From: Artocarpus heterophyllus
Lineage: Eukaryota; Streptophyta; Magnoliopsida; Rosales; Moraceae
NCBI GenBank assembly: GCA_025403435.1
Contig: CM046345.1
Span: forward strand, 4,648,258-4,712,257
Reading direction: 5' to 3'
Length of the DNA stretch: 64,000 bases
Part shown: positions 1-13,700 of the stretch, piece by piece
How positions within the stretch are numbered: the stretch's first letter is position 1
Layout: each line of letters starts with the position of its first letter
The notes under the pieces: model-generated
What the model saw: the letters and a program-made list of their open reading frames with translations, nothing else
What the model was told of the DNA's origin: nothing
Database searches by the model: none
Position numbers and translations under genes: made by a program

Positions 1-355
1 AACCACAAGGGATGAAAGAACATCTCTCAAGAACTAGACCAAATTGCTAGAGCTTTGTAGACAACCTGATGAAGAACTGGGTTAGGATTTTGAATTTAAA
101 TTTGTTTTATTTATTAGGATAAGCTCTATCATTAGCACTTAATTCAAAATTATTTTTAGAATTTACTTAAATTTGTCCTATTGTCAGTTTCGTCTTTATA
201 AATAACTTGGTCATTGTTTTTTCAATGCAAAGTAAACTAATGAAGATTAAGTTTCATGTTCTCTCTTAATTCTCTACATCTCTGGGAACTTTATTTCTCC
301 TTCTTGATTTCATTTCTCCCTAAATTCTCTCTCTTCTAAATTGATCCTACATCAC
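1..355. repeat. Possible 3' end of an LTR-type repeat
   Basis: This stretch has no convincing reading frame. It contains a TATA-like TTTATAAATA near 196-205 followed by a pyrimidine-rich leader-like segment, and ends near a CATCACA. That layout resembles the promoter and leader end of a plant LTR. No partner LTR, PBS or target duplication can be seen because the window starts here, so the call is weak. It could equally be ordinary intron or upstream DNA of the MADS gene that follows. Confidence 0.2.
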
Positions 356-1759
356 AACCAAAATCTCCTTTTTCTAAGGGTGATAATTTGGGTTCAATAT
401 AAGAATACAACTTGACTCGATCCAAATTGACAAGACAAACTCAACTTGAATTGACTAGATTTATTGAATTTTTTACTAAAAATATAGATAGATAATTATT
501 AAAAGAATAATTTTTAATAAATTTTATGTAAAATGAAAAATATAATATTTGTGGCCTAAATTTACAAAGTAAAATATAGATAAGTGGATTGAGTAAATAA
601 AGTAACACTCATATTGGTTAGATTAATTGAGATAATATGAATTTTAATGACTTTTTCACTAGACGGTTGACACTAAGTTGACTCGATCCTATTACAAAAA
701 TATTGGCAACACAAACACGACCCAAATTGCATTGATCCTATCTTTCTCTCATGGTTCTCTTTTTTCTTCTTGATTCTGTCTCGAAATTCTATCGTTTCTA
801 TCGCGGTCCTCCATCACAGCCACTTCCATGGATGTAGGAGTTTTTAGTATTAACATAAACTAAACTTGCTTGCACGTCATTCTTCACATCCTCTCTCAGA
901 AGTAAGAGCCCGATCTTATGGTTAACACTAGAAATACCGTCTTCATCTGTGCATTACCTAAATCTTATGAAACAAACTATGCCATCAGTTGCACTCTGGT
1001 GAACAAATTCACACTGAATTGATGTTTCGCTAGTGAATTGGTCGATGCACCTGGATAGTAAATAAAAACCTGTGTATTATCTTTAATTTTTTAATTCTGA
1101 ATTTGAAGTTCATTATAATCAGAATCTCTAGACACAAGGCTCTCTCTGTCCTTTTTTTCTTCTGTTTTTTTGCTTGTTTCTTGGGTGCATATTGTTTTTG
1201 TCTCCCTTTTTTATCTTTTATTATTTTTTTGTACTGGTAATTTGGTTCTTTCCCCCTCATTTTGTATTTCCTATCATTTTTTGTTGAGACATCAAACTAG
1301 AATCTTAGTTGACATATAAAGCGTCAAAAATTTACACTTTTAGAGTATGAAAAAGCAAAGGAACAATGACACTATACACGTAGATTTGCATGGACCATCT
1401 GAGTTCATTTCTTGTGATAGATTCAAGGGTTTAATTCTTAATCACTATGAGGTAATATGACAGTTATCAATCCCTCGAGGCAAAACGACCAAATAGGATA
1501 AGTTGTGTATGATAAGGTTGTAAGTGATGATCTATAAATAACGAAACCACCTCCAAAATGATAAAGCAGTTCAGAGATAAACCCAAAATCAAAACCATAC
1601 AGGATTAGGTCTAAAACAAACAATATCCTATTCAGGTGGATGTAGGTCGTTACACATATTCTTTAGAACCATGTGTTACCTAGTCCTATCTTTTCTCATG
1701 TACAAGTAGAAAGTAAAACTTTGAGTTCACTTCACTCTTTACTTTGATCTTGTCTTCAG
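356..1759 (+). other. Noncoding; probable intron upstream of MADS exon 3
   Basis: This is AT-rich sequence with no exon I can support. A CGACTCGATCC-like repeated phrase (about 415 and 675) suggests an old repeat. It ends in a polypyrimidine tract and the acceptor TTGTCTTCAG at 1750-1759. MADS exon 2 (normally about 79 bp) and the MADS-box exon 1 (about 182-185 bp) were looked for here and not found, so they are presumably upstream of the window. Confidence 0.5.
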
Positions 1760-4700
1760 AGTTATGGCGTTGAAAGTGCAAATTTACTCTCTCACTCTGA
1801 GATTCAGCAAATAGTTCAAAGGCAACTTGCTTCAACTTTTAATCTATTCTCGATAATATAAAGTGCACAAACCGTGACGCGAACAATTGTTCTCACAGGT
1901 GTCTTGGAGAGTCGTATCTTGAGCAACTAAATGTAACTAATCTGTTACAGCTGGAGAACCAGCTTGCTGCTGCGCTTGCACAAACTAGATGTAGAAAGGT
2001 ATGTTTTTTGATGGTTAACGTCAGAATGTGAAACTATTGTTGGACTACTTCCTAACAACTCAATCTTTTGGGAGAATCGGTAAATTAACAGTTAAGACAA
2101 ACGCTATTTTCTAAGTCAAGACGCTGAAAAATGAGTGCTCTTCTAGTTCTCAAATAGATAATTCTTTCATCGGTTTCTGAAAGTTCTATCTTAGATCATT
2201 ATAAGTTTAGCTTTCCCATATGTCAACTTCGATAAAGGTTTGTGTTCTGGGAAGATATATTAGAGGAGAAAGAGCTTCCCCTTTTCATCACAATGCAAAA
2301 CTTGTCTTTTTGGTATACAACATCTTATGCTTATCTCTATCTATGCAAATTCATTTTTCAATCCAGCATGTTGGGTTTGACATATTTTATTTTAGTTGGT
2401 TAAGGTGCTGTTAGTTTGTAAAACTCACCAAGGCCCTGTATATGATTCTGCAAGTGTAGATAAGTACCTTTGGGAATCTTCTTGTTTTTCCCCCAAGCTA
2501 CCATATGGCTGTACCAGATTTCCCACATACTTGTACGGTTATCCCCCTGCTGTGCCTACGTACGCTCACTATCAGGGTCATTAGCTACTAAACATGTCTT
2601 GAGTGGCCAAGACTCGACATTTGTATTTCCTTAATTCTATGGGGAGGTAAAACCAGTAATTTGAGGAGAAAAATGAATTTTCTTTATTATTCTGAATAAA
2701 AACATAACAGCACTACAAGCTATTTAAAAGAAAAAACAAATCAATGATTCCCTCATTCTACGAAACTAATCCAACACAAAATAAGAGATCCTAAAAAATA
2801 AAAAACACTGATTTGTTTAATATCATAGAATCAGGAAAAACAAAAAACAAAAAAGGAAAAAACTTCATTTTGAAAACTAATATCCCACTAATTTATCCGA
2901 ATAATTGTGATATTTTATTCTAACTTCCCAACGCTCCCCCTCAAGCTGGTGAATAGATATTAATCATTCCCAGCTTGTAAACACAGTTATCAAAGCTTGA
3001 CTTGTGTAGTGCCTTAGTAAGAACATCAGCTTCTTGAGACTTGGTAGGAACATAGGAGAGAACAATCGTTACATTTTCGATCTCGGATTTGATGAAAGTC
3101 CTGTCAATCCTCACATGCTTCATCTTGTCATGTTGAACTGGGTTGTAGACTACACTTATTGCAGACTTGCTATCACTGAACAGTCATAGGACCGGCTAAA
3201 GGCATGTTCAGGTCTTCTAATAACCTTCTTATCCAGATTAACTCACATGTCCCTTGGGCTATTGCTCTATATTCGGCCTCTGCACTACTCCTGGCAACCA
3301 CTGACTGCTTTTTACTTATCCAAGTCACTAAATTTCCTCATACTTTCGTACAGTATCCTGTTGTTGCTTGCTATCTTCCACTGCACCAACCCAATCTGCA
3401 TTTAAGTATCCAATAACATCTCTTATTTTGGTTTTCCTGAATAACAAACCCTTTCGTAGACTCCCTTTTAGATATCTCATAATTTGGTTAGCTACTTCCA
3501 TGTGTCTTTTTGTGGCAGCATGCATAAACTGACTTACAACACTCACACTAAAGGCAATATCTGGCCTGGTAAAAAGATAAATAGATTCTTGGAAGATCTT
3601 CTAGAATATGTGTAATTATGTACCATATTTGATTATGTACCATATTTAGTTAGTCAAGAGATTTGTGAGCTGGAATAGAAATCTTAGGAATCAGTTTTTA
3701 TTTTCCTTTTAATTAGGAAGATTAGTTACCTTTTGTTTCCTAGGAAGATCTAAAAATACCGATGTACATCAGTATAGAATGAATTGAATCCTTTCATTCA
3801 TGTTATTCTCTACTTTATGGTATCAGAGCAGAAAATAAAGTCCTAGGGTTTGATTCTGCTTTCTTGTTCCCCAAATGTCTGAAGTCACAAGTCAGCCTTC
3901 TCAGTCATCTCAATCCAAGCCTCAAATTGTTCGGAGTTTGTCTGAAAATCACTCCATATAGATAACTACAATCCGACTAAATGGTGACAATTTCCTCCGG
4001 TGGTCACAATCTATCCGCATGTACTTCAGGGGCAGAAGCAAGATTGGCTATATCATAGGAGATACAAAGAAGCCTGACGTGAAAGATCCAACCTATGTCA
4101 TTTGGGATGCTAAAAGCTCAATGGTGATGACATGGTTGGTCAATTCCATGACCGAGGAGATAGGGGTGAATTAGCTCTGATACTATACAGCCAAAGAGTT
4201 ATGGGACAACGTTTCACAGATGTACTCTGATTTAGGGAATCAATCCCAAGTTTACGAATTAACCTTAGAACTTGGGGAAATTCGCCAAGGTGAGGACTCT
4301 GTGACAAAGTCTTTTAATTCTCTTAAGAGGATTTGGCAGGACCTGGACTTATTCAAACATTATGAGTGGAAATCAACTGAGGACTATAATCATTATCAGA
4401 AGACGATGAATGTTGGCTGATTTTTCAAGTTTCTTGCAGGTTTAAACGTTGAATTCGATGAAGTCTGTGGTCGAATTATTGGAAGGAATCCTCTGCCTCC
4501 AATTGGGGAAGTATTTGCAGAAGTGCGGAGAGACGAAAACCGCATATAAGTGATGCCAGGAAAGAAGGCTGCAAGCACAACCGGATTTGCAGAAGGGTCA
4601 GCCTTAGCCTTTCCTGAAGCCCAAGTCAGTCACAGAGTGCCCCAAAATCAGCGAGCGGAAGACAAAAATAACATGCATTGTGACTACTGTGGGAAAACAT

Positions 4701-7700
4701 TCCATACCTAAGAGAACTGCTACAAGTTGCATAGCAGACCTCTTAACGGTAGGGCAAACAAGTCCGGTGAACAGAACACGCTTGTAGCAAATGAGGCCTG
4801 AGTCATCCCCGTTCAGTAAAGAGCAATTAGATCATCCTCTAAAATCACTAAAATCTTATTCGTCACCTAATGCTCCTATCGGTTTTATGGCACAAACAGG
4901 TAACAATCCTTTGGCACTTTCGGTTCTTGGAAAAATTGGTCCTTGAATCATAGATTCAAGGGCCTCCGATTATATGACAAGTTGCTCCCAATTGTTAAAT
5001 TCATATTATCCATGTTCTGGTGTCGAAAAAGTGAGAATAGCTTATGGTAGTTTTTCGTCCATTGCAGGCAAAGAGCACATTAAAATTTCAGAAAAAAATT
5101 CTCTAAATTATATTTTACATGTTCCAAAACTTGCCTGTAATCTCCTTTCTATCAGCAAATTATCTAAAGATTCTAACTGTTTCATTCTTTTCCTTTCTTC
5201 CATTTATGTTTTTAAGGACCAAAACTCGGGGAAGACGATTGGAACTGCAAGAAAATAAATGGACTGTACTACTTTGGTGAAACTCCTTTCGACCATAAAA
5301 AAGCTTAGGGTTTAGGTAGTACTAGTTCAAACTTTGTCTATGATAAAGTCATGTTATGACATAGGAGATTAGGACATCCTAGCTTTTCATATCTCAAATA
5401 TTTATTTCCTAAGTTGTTTCAATGGATTGATTGTTCAAAATTTCATTGTAAGGCTTGTCATTTGGCCAAAGATCATTGTGTTTCATTTCCAACAAAACCC
5501 TATTTTGCATCAAAACCATTTTATTTGTTCCATAATGATGTTTGGGGTCCATCTAAGGCTAACACATTTTCTGGAAAAAAAATTGGTTTGTGACCTTTAT
5601 TGATGATCACACAAGAGTGTGCTGGGTTTATTTGTTGGGAAAAAAAACTGAAGTTGAACAACGGTTTAAAGAATTTTTCCTTATGATTGAAAATCAATTT
5701 CAAACGAAAATTGGCATTCTAAGAACAGATAATGGGACTAAATATTTTAACAAATATTTAGGGACACTTCTTTTGGAAAAAGGTGTTATTCATCAATCAA
5801 CTTGTCATGACAGGCCACAACAAAATTGTAACACCTCCTTACGGACGTCACAGATGTTACATACATTCCTTTCATACTTTTGATTTAGGATAAACCATTT
5901 GAACAAAACTTAATTATTTTGAAAAATATAAAACTTAAGTCGAAACATAATTAAGAAATCATAACCAGGATCCATGCATGCATTTTTCTTTTTTCTTTTT
6001 TTTTTTACAACATCTTAATCCATCCTTAAAATAATAATTTACTTATTCATAGACATCCTTTAAATAGTTTACTAAAACCATTGAAAATTAAAATAATCCT
6101 TTCAAATGAGCATGTAAAACTTAGTTACAGTTTGGCAGGCCGAAGTTGTCCGGCAGGCCGAAAGTCAAACTTTGGCAGACCGTCCGAAGCTCTACAAAAA
6201 TAAGATTTTCAGAGTTGATGAGATTGACAGGCCGGTACAGAGTAGTCGACAGGCCGATCCATCCATCGGTAGTCCGAACAATAATGTTCGGTAGGCCGAC
6301 CGATTATAAAACCAACTTCTTAAATCGAAACTCCATAATTTAAACGCGGAAGATGAAATATTTAAAAAAGAAAAAGATAAAATAATAAAAGATAGTTCAT
6401 GGATTCTTTAAAACTTATTAAATAAATGTGTCCAAATAATAAAACATAATTTTATATTATAAAGTTAAAACTTCCTTTTTGGCGTTCTTCCGATTACAAT
6501 TCATCTTGCTTAGCTTACACGCCTTTCCTCGCCCTATGCCTAGTCCATCACCGTTTTACCCTTATTTGCAACATGATATAAACTGAATAACCTAAAGCTT
6601 AGTAAGTACATTATTATCTCACAACTTAAAACATTTTATGAACATCATCATCATAATACATCATAATAGTGCGCTAGGCACATTTGTATAAGAACATATC
6701 TTTCATTACTTTGACCATATTAAAACTTAATTCATTCTATCTTAAGGGCCTAAGTGTTGCATCATAATCATCATCGTAGGCGGGCCATCATGAGAAAAAA
6801 AGGGTAGCTAATCCTAAACCAAACATGACATCATAACATATTATAACATTGGTGTACAACACTTATTTAGGTGATACATATATATACATATTTAAACTTT
6901 CATGCTTTAAAATACGTCATTATCATACATGTATAACTTTATGAACATCAAAAATATTTCATAAGAAAACTTTAAATAAAACCATCATAAAATCCATCAT
7001 AGAATAATTATCATTATGCACATAATTTCAAACCTTATAAAACATATCATGTTGCAGGTGAGAATGTACTTACCTCTCCTTTTTTTTTAGCCAGCTTACT
7101 TAGCCTTAATTTTGTAGGTGACGACGTTGCGGTCACGATATGCTCACTTCATATTGTGTTCATGTCGTACATTCATTAAAAAAAATGGCAATTAACATAT
7201 ATTTTCACTGAATTAATCACCACAACATAACATCCATTACCATATATCTCACATACATTCATCTCTTGAAACATAGATTGTAACATATTTTATTTATCAT
7301 TTAAAACAAGTCATAATTTCATGACATAAAAAATCTGCCAATCAACACAAAACAGTAAGCAACTTTAATCTCAGGTCCGTTTATCACATTTTGACATCAC
7401 AAAAAAATCTACAAAAATTAACAAATATAATAGACATATAGAAATCTAAAATATCCAAAAATTAGCTTCAACAAAAATCAGATTAGGTCAAAACACACAT
7501 TTGAAATCAGTAATAAAACTAACTTCTATCATATTAAGCAGTGAGTTACAAGAGTTCATCATTTACAAACAATCAAAACAAATTTATTTGGGCCTCAAAA
7601 TTCTTATGACATCATATTAACATACAAATACAACACCTCAAAAATTTGTGTCATCAAATAAAATCATTTAATCATACAAAACATCACACAATAAGAATTC

Positions 7701-10700
7701 AATAATTTACCGATAAAAATAGTCTAAAAACCTAGCTTCAATAAAAATTTCATATTACATAAAATATTCATCAAATCATCACCAAACTTTGCAGTCCATA
7801 ACATAACATATACATGAACATATTTGCCAAATTTTGTAAATATCAAAGTACATTTGCCCCTTAAACTAAAACCACATTTTTATGCAACATAATCAAACAA
7901 CAACGTTTTGCTGTGAGTGGCAGAGAGTAGAAAATTCGTATCTTAATGTAGAAAAACCAAAATAACGTAAGACTTGAAGGAACATTACATAACACATACA
8001 TGAATAACATATAAAAAAATTCATAGCAAAATAAAATTCCTAGACAAAGTTATGGCAGTCGGATTAAGGAGGAGAAATGCATTTCAGAAACATAAAAAAA
8101 AAAAAAAAAAAAAGAGTTCTTACCTTAAACAAATTTCTTCACAAACTTCTTCGAATTCAACCAAAGAAATTTCAATATTTCTTACAAATAATAGCAGGGA
8201 AATTTGAGAGGGTGACAAAGAAGAAAACGTGAAGAGGAGAAAGAGAGAGGAAACGTCTAAGAAAATAGAGAGAAAAATTATCGTGAAAGAAGAAAATGAG
8301 AGTAATACACAAAAATGAGGCTTGTTTTTTCCATTATTATCAGAAATTTCTAACTAAAATCGTGGGAAAATGGAGAGAGATAAGGGGAAAGTTAACAAAT
8401 CATCTCATCTTACCATATTTCAACTCTTCAAAAAGGGAAACCAAATTAATTACATTCAATCAATCAAATGTCAATTATTTTATTTCCTTAAATGAGAAAA
8501 TTAATCCATAAATATGCCAATCAATCACATTAAACCATCTAATCATCGCAATTATCTCAATCACAAATTTGGAGAGACTTCTACTGACTGCTCGTCAGCT
8601 ATCATCGGCCTGCCGATTCCTAACTTCGGCCTGCCGATTTCATAAAGTTCGGCATGCCGATTCTTTCCATCGGCCTACCGATGTTTGATGGACAATTCGG
8701 CCTGCCGAACTTAAAGGTTCGGCCTACCGAACTGTTCTTACTTACTAGAATACATCATAGCATATAAATCATCAATGAATCATCATAAAACATACAATAA
8801 TAATAACATGAACACTTGATCACATCAATTCCGCGTGACCGTCACCTGTCATAACACTTAGAATAAATTGTTAGTGACAATGATATCATAAATCAATATG
8901 GAATAAAGTGCTTAACGCCATCACTAATATAACATTATTCGTTACATAAAATAGGCGGGTGTTACAATTCCCCCCACCTTATAAGAGTTTCGTCCTTGAA
9001 ACTCAAAACAGTTGTGGATATTTAGTTCTCATGTCATCTTTACGTTCCCAAGTAGCTTCTTCTACTTGATGATTTCGTTATAACACCTTGACCAATGGAA
9101 ATTCTTTATTCCTCAAGGCCTTGGTTTTCTGATCGAGAATCTCCACTGGCTTTTCTTCATAACTCAAGTCTTCTTGTATCTCGATCACTTATGGCTTAAT
9201 CACATGCGTAGGGTCCGTGACATATTTCTTAAGCATCGAAACATGGAACACATCATGCATTGCGAACATTTCTGAAGGCAACCTCAGCTGATAAGCTACT
9301 TTGCCTATCCGCTTCACAATTTCAAAAGGTCCAATAAACCTCGGGTTCAATTTGCCTTTCTTCCCAAACCTTATAACTCCTTTCATCAGTGCAACTTTCA
9401 AAAACATGGATTCGCCCACGGCAAACTCTAAGGGTCTTCTTCTCTTGTTAGCATAACTCTTCTGACGGCTTTGAGCGGTCTCTATTCTTCTTCTTATCAA
9501 CTTTTTCATCTCAGAAGTTTCGTTAACAAAATTGGTCTTTTCAACATCGATGCTTTCCATCAACTTCTTTTCACCAGCTTCATGCCAACATATAGGCGAC
9601 CTACATTTTCGTCTATATAGGGCCTCATAAGGTGCCATTCCAATCGTCACCTGATAGCTGTTGTTGTAAGCAAACTCTACTAATGGTAGCATTTTACACT
9701 AGTTGGTCTTGAAGTCGAGAGTACAGGCCGAAGCATATCTTCTAAAATCAAATTCGTCCTCTCCGTTTGGCTGTCAATTTGAGGATGAAAAGCTGTACTG
9801 AAATGCAACTTGGTCCCCATAGCAGTCTATACGTTTTTCTAGAACTTAGATGTGAACCTGTCATCACGATCTGAGATAATTGACTTGAGAATTCCATTAA
9901 GTCGTACTATCTCCTTGACATAGAGTTTCGCTAACCGTTCCATAGAGTAAGTAATCCTGATAGGAATGAAATATGCCGTCTTCGTCAATCGATCCACAAC
10001 AACCCAGATAGCTTCATAACCATTCATAGTACTAGGTAAACCGGTAATGAAATTCATTGCTATATCCTCCCATTTCCATTCTAGTATCTGGATAGACTGT
10101 AAATCACTACCAGGTCTCTGGTGTTCAGCTTTATCTTGTTGGCATGTCAAACATTTCTTCGTATACATAGCAACATCACGTTTCATTCCAAACCATCAGA
10201 AATTACCCCTTAGATCATTATACATCTTTGTTGCACCTGGATGCATTGAGTAAGGAGTGTCATGAATTTTTGCCAAAATCCTTTCCCTTAAGCCATCAAC
10301 ATTGGGAACACATAAGCGGTCCTTGAGGTACAGAGTTTCGTCATATGCAATACGAAACTCTTGACATTTCCCTTCTTTCATTTCCTACTTAATCTTTATG
10401 AGGCTTACATCGTCATCTTGTTTACTTCGAATCTCATTATACAGTGTCGGAGCAAGGGTGAGAGTTGACAGCTAGCCTGCTATAAGTTCCAAACCGAAGT
10501 CTAGAATTTCCTTTCTTAAAGGTGGAGACATTGCTTGCATTGACATCATCGTAGCCGCTGTCTTTCTACTTAAAGCGTCAGCCACTCGGTTGGCCTTACT
10601 AGGGTGATACAGGATTTCACAATCATAATCCTTCACCAATTCAAGCCATCTTCGTTGTCTCATGTTCAGGTCTCTCTACTAAAGAAGTACTTCAGACTTT

Positions 10701-13700
10701 GATGACAGGTGAAGATCTTGCATTGGACCCCATATAAATAGTGCCTCCATATCTTTAGCGCAAAAATGACTGCTGCTAATTCGAGGTCATGAGTAGGATA
10801 GTTCTTTTCATAGTCCTTCAATTGTCTTGACGCATAGGCAATCACCCTGTCATTTTGCATTAGAACAACTCCAAGGCCCATCTTAGATGCATCGCTATAA
10901 ATTACAAATCCATCATTTCCTTCTGGGATAGCCAATACTGGAGTTATCGTTAGCCTCTTCTTCAGGTCCTGGAAACTCTTCTCGTAAGCATCTGTCCATT
11001 CATACTTTTTTCCTTTGCGAGTTAGATTCATGAGTGGAGCTGCTATCTTGGAGAAGTCTTCTACAAATCTCCGATAATAACCTGCTAGACCCAAGAAGCT
11101 CCTTATTTCACTTGCATTTGTTGGTTGCTTCTAGTCGAGAACAGCCTTTACCTTAGCTGGATCTACCATGATTCCTTCTTTTGATATAACATGCCCCAAA
11201 AAAGACACTCTATCGAGCCATAATTCACACTTAGAGAACTTTGCATATAGCTTATGTCTTCTTAATGTTTCCAACACAATTTTCAAATGCTCCTCATGTT
11301 CTTCTTGGCTCTTTGAATAGACAAGAATATCATCGATAAACACAACAACAAATTTATCGAGGAAATCCTTGAATACCCGGTTCATCAGATCTATGAATGC
11401 TGCTGGTACATTAGTTAGACCGAAAGGCATAACCACAAACTCATAGTGACCATACCTCGATCTAAAGGTTGTCTTAGGAATATCTCATTCTTTAATCTTC
11501 AGCTGATGATACCCCGATCGCAGATCAATCTTTGAGAACATTGATGCACCCTTAAGCTGATCAAACAAATCATATATACGAGGCAACAGATACTTGTTCT
11601 TGATCGTCACCTTGTTCAGCTCTTTATATTCGATGCAGAGTCTCATAGTGCCATCCTTCTTTTTTACAAACAGGACTGGAGCTCCCCATAGTGAGTGACT
11701 CGGCCTGATGAAGCCTTTGTCGAGTAGTTCTTTTAGTTGCGTGTGAAGCTCCTTTAACTCTACCGGGGCCATTCTATATGGTGCCTTTGAGATCGGGTCG
11801 GTGCCTGGAGCGAGCTCAATCTTGAATTCAACTTCTCTTTCTACGGTAAACTTGTTAGGTCATCGGGAAATACCTCTAAAAATTCTTGTATAACTGCCAC
11901 ATCTTCAATCTTTATCTTATCTTGACTTTTATCCACAATGTTCGCCAGATAGCCCGTGCAGCCACTAGCTAACAGCTTCCTTGCTTTCATTGTAGATAAA
12001 AACATACTGAGTTTCTTTCCAGACTCACCAACATACACAAACTTTTGATCACCTTCTGGATGGAAGATCACCTTTCGTTTTCAACATTCGATAGAAGCAA
12101 GGTACTTGCTCAGAAAATCCATCCCAAGAATCATATCGTAGTCATACATGTCGATCACAATGAGGTCGACGAAAAGTTTCCTATCAGAAATCCATAGGGG
12201 TACTATACGCAGACAGTGCGTAGATAATATCACTTCCCCAGAGGGTAGTGTCGTAGTGAATCCCTATCTCATAGGCTCTAAACGAACCCTTAACTTATTA
12301 GCAAATGACGTAGATATAAAAGAATGTGTGGCACCCGTATCAAAAAGGACATTAGTATCCATAGATAAACTTGTTATCTAACCTGTGACCACATTAGAGG
12401 TTTCAGCAGCCACTTGTTCCTTTGTCATGGCATAGATGCGGGCATTCGTAGGTGGGGCTTCAAGTCTTCATTGACTGATTAGTGGCCCTTCAAGGGAAGC
12501 TTGCATCTGATGGAGTTGGGCTTGAGGAGGAGCTCTTTGTGGGGCATTAGCATTCGCCAGGTTAGGGAAGTTCTTGATAAAATGATTTTCTCGCCCACAA
12601 ATAAAACATTGGTTTGTCCCCAAGCGGCATTCTCCTGGATGTTTCTTTCCACATTTGGCACATGGTTGAAACTGCCTGCTATTGTTGTTGTTGGGCTGGC
12701 CACCATTGTGCCTCTTGTTGCCTTGGCTCTGCTAGTTGTGAGGATTGCCCTTCCTCTTGTTGTTCCTCCAGTTCTGGTTGTTGTTGTTTCTATGTGGAGG
12801 GCGGTTCTGGTTGTTTGCATTACTGGCTTGCTGACTAGACCGAGGCTGATTCCTTCTTAGCTTGGACAAATGAAACTCAGCACGTTGGGCCCTCATAACA
12901 ACCTATTCTTGTGTCCTAGGTGGACTAGCCCCATCAACGATCGCAGCGAACGTGGGGGACCTGAAAGAAAACCCTGAGGGACCCGAGGGACCTTGAGAGG
13001 ACAGTATAGATGAGTGGGCCCGGTTATGCCTCAATAAGAGCCAATTATGCCAGGGGGCGAGGCCTTATGGGGGCTTGAGTGGGGCCAAGGACGCCACAAA
13101 AATGGCATTGTCGAAAGAAAGAATAAGCATTTACTTGAAGTTGCCCGAATCATAATGTTTTCAATAAATGTTCCTAATTATCTTTGGGGTAATGCACTCT
13201 TGACTACTTGTTATTTAAGAAATAGAATGCCATCTCAAGTTTTAAATTTTGACACACCTTTCCTTTTTTTAAAAGGTTTTTTTCCTATGCCTCGAATAAT
13301 AGTAGATCTCCCTTTAAAAATGTTTGGCTGTACTTGTTATGTGTATATACTAAATGTTTTTCCGTCAAAATTGGATCCAAAGGCTAAAAAATGTGTGTTC
13401 ATTTGTTATGCATAAGGGATACAAATGTTTTAATCTAGTCACAAAAAAAATTTCGAGAGTATGGATGTAAACTTTGTTGAAGACCAACCTTACTTTCAAA
13501 CAATTCTCTTCAGGGGGAGAACATAATTGAGGAAGAAAATTTTGGGAAACTTTACCTATGCCAGAGGTGTCTAATCCCACTCCTTTGATTAATTCTAATA
13601 AACAATTTTTGGATACAACTGTTGGAAGTATGGAAACTAGTGATAGTACTCTTAATCCAAGTATGCCAGATGGTACTCTACCAGGGACAAAGGGAGAAGT

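Larger units (their letters stand above)
5827..8966 (-). repeat. 3' LTR of gypsy C
   Basis: This LTR of about 3.14 kb has inverted ends, TGTAACACC at the left and GGTGTTACA at the right. It directly follows the minus-strand polypurine tract. It includes a GA-rich stretch (about 8195-8280, a CT-rich leader on the element strand) and two clusters of a TCGGCAGGCCGA-type palindrome. No second copy is present in the window. Confidence 0.75.
5827..13098 (-). mobile_element. Gypsy chromovirus-type element C, 5'-truncated, nested in copia B
   Basis: This minus-strand element is bounded by a perfect AAAAT duplication (5822-5826 and 13099-13103) that restores the interrupted copia integrase frame. It has a 3.1-kb 3' LTR (5827-8966), a polypurine tract, a chromodomain relic, integrase, RNase H, RT, protease and the 3' part of gag. 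The 5' LTR, PBS and most of gag are missing; 12956-13098 resembles neither LTR nor gag. The order RT before integrase and the terminal chromodomain identify a Ty3/gypsy chromovirus, probably of the Tekay/Del group. Confidence 0.85.

Noticed and set aside
1..1759. MADS-box exon 1 or exon 2 of the FLC-like gene
   Set aside because: No MADS-domain codons or 79-bp I-region exon with splice signals could be found here; they are presumed upstream.
6131..8735. CRISPR-like array
   Set aside because: The palindromes have irregular spacing and variable sequence in a plant retrotransposon LTR; no CRISPR structure or cas genes.
12501..12860. Plus-strand frames of 119 and 74 codons
   Set aside because: They are shadows of the minus-strand gag zinc-knuckle region of gypsy C; low-complexity Q/N/R codons read as Val/Cys/Leu runs on the other strand.
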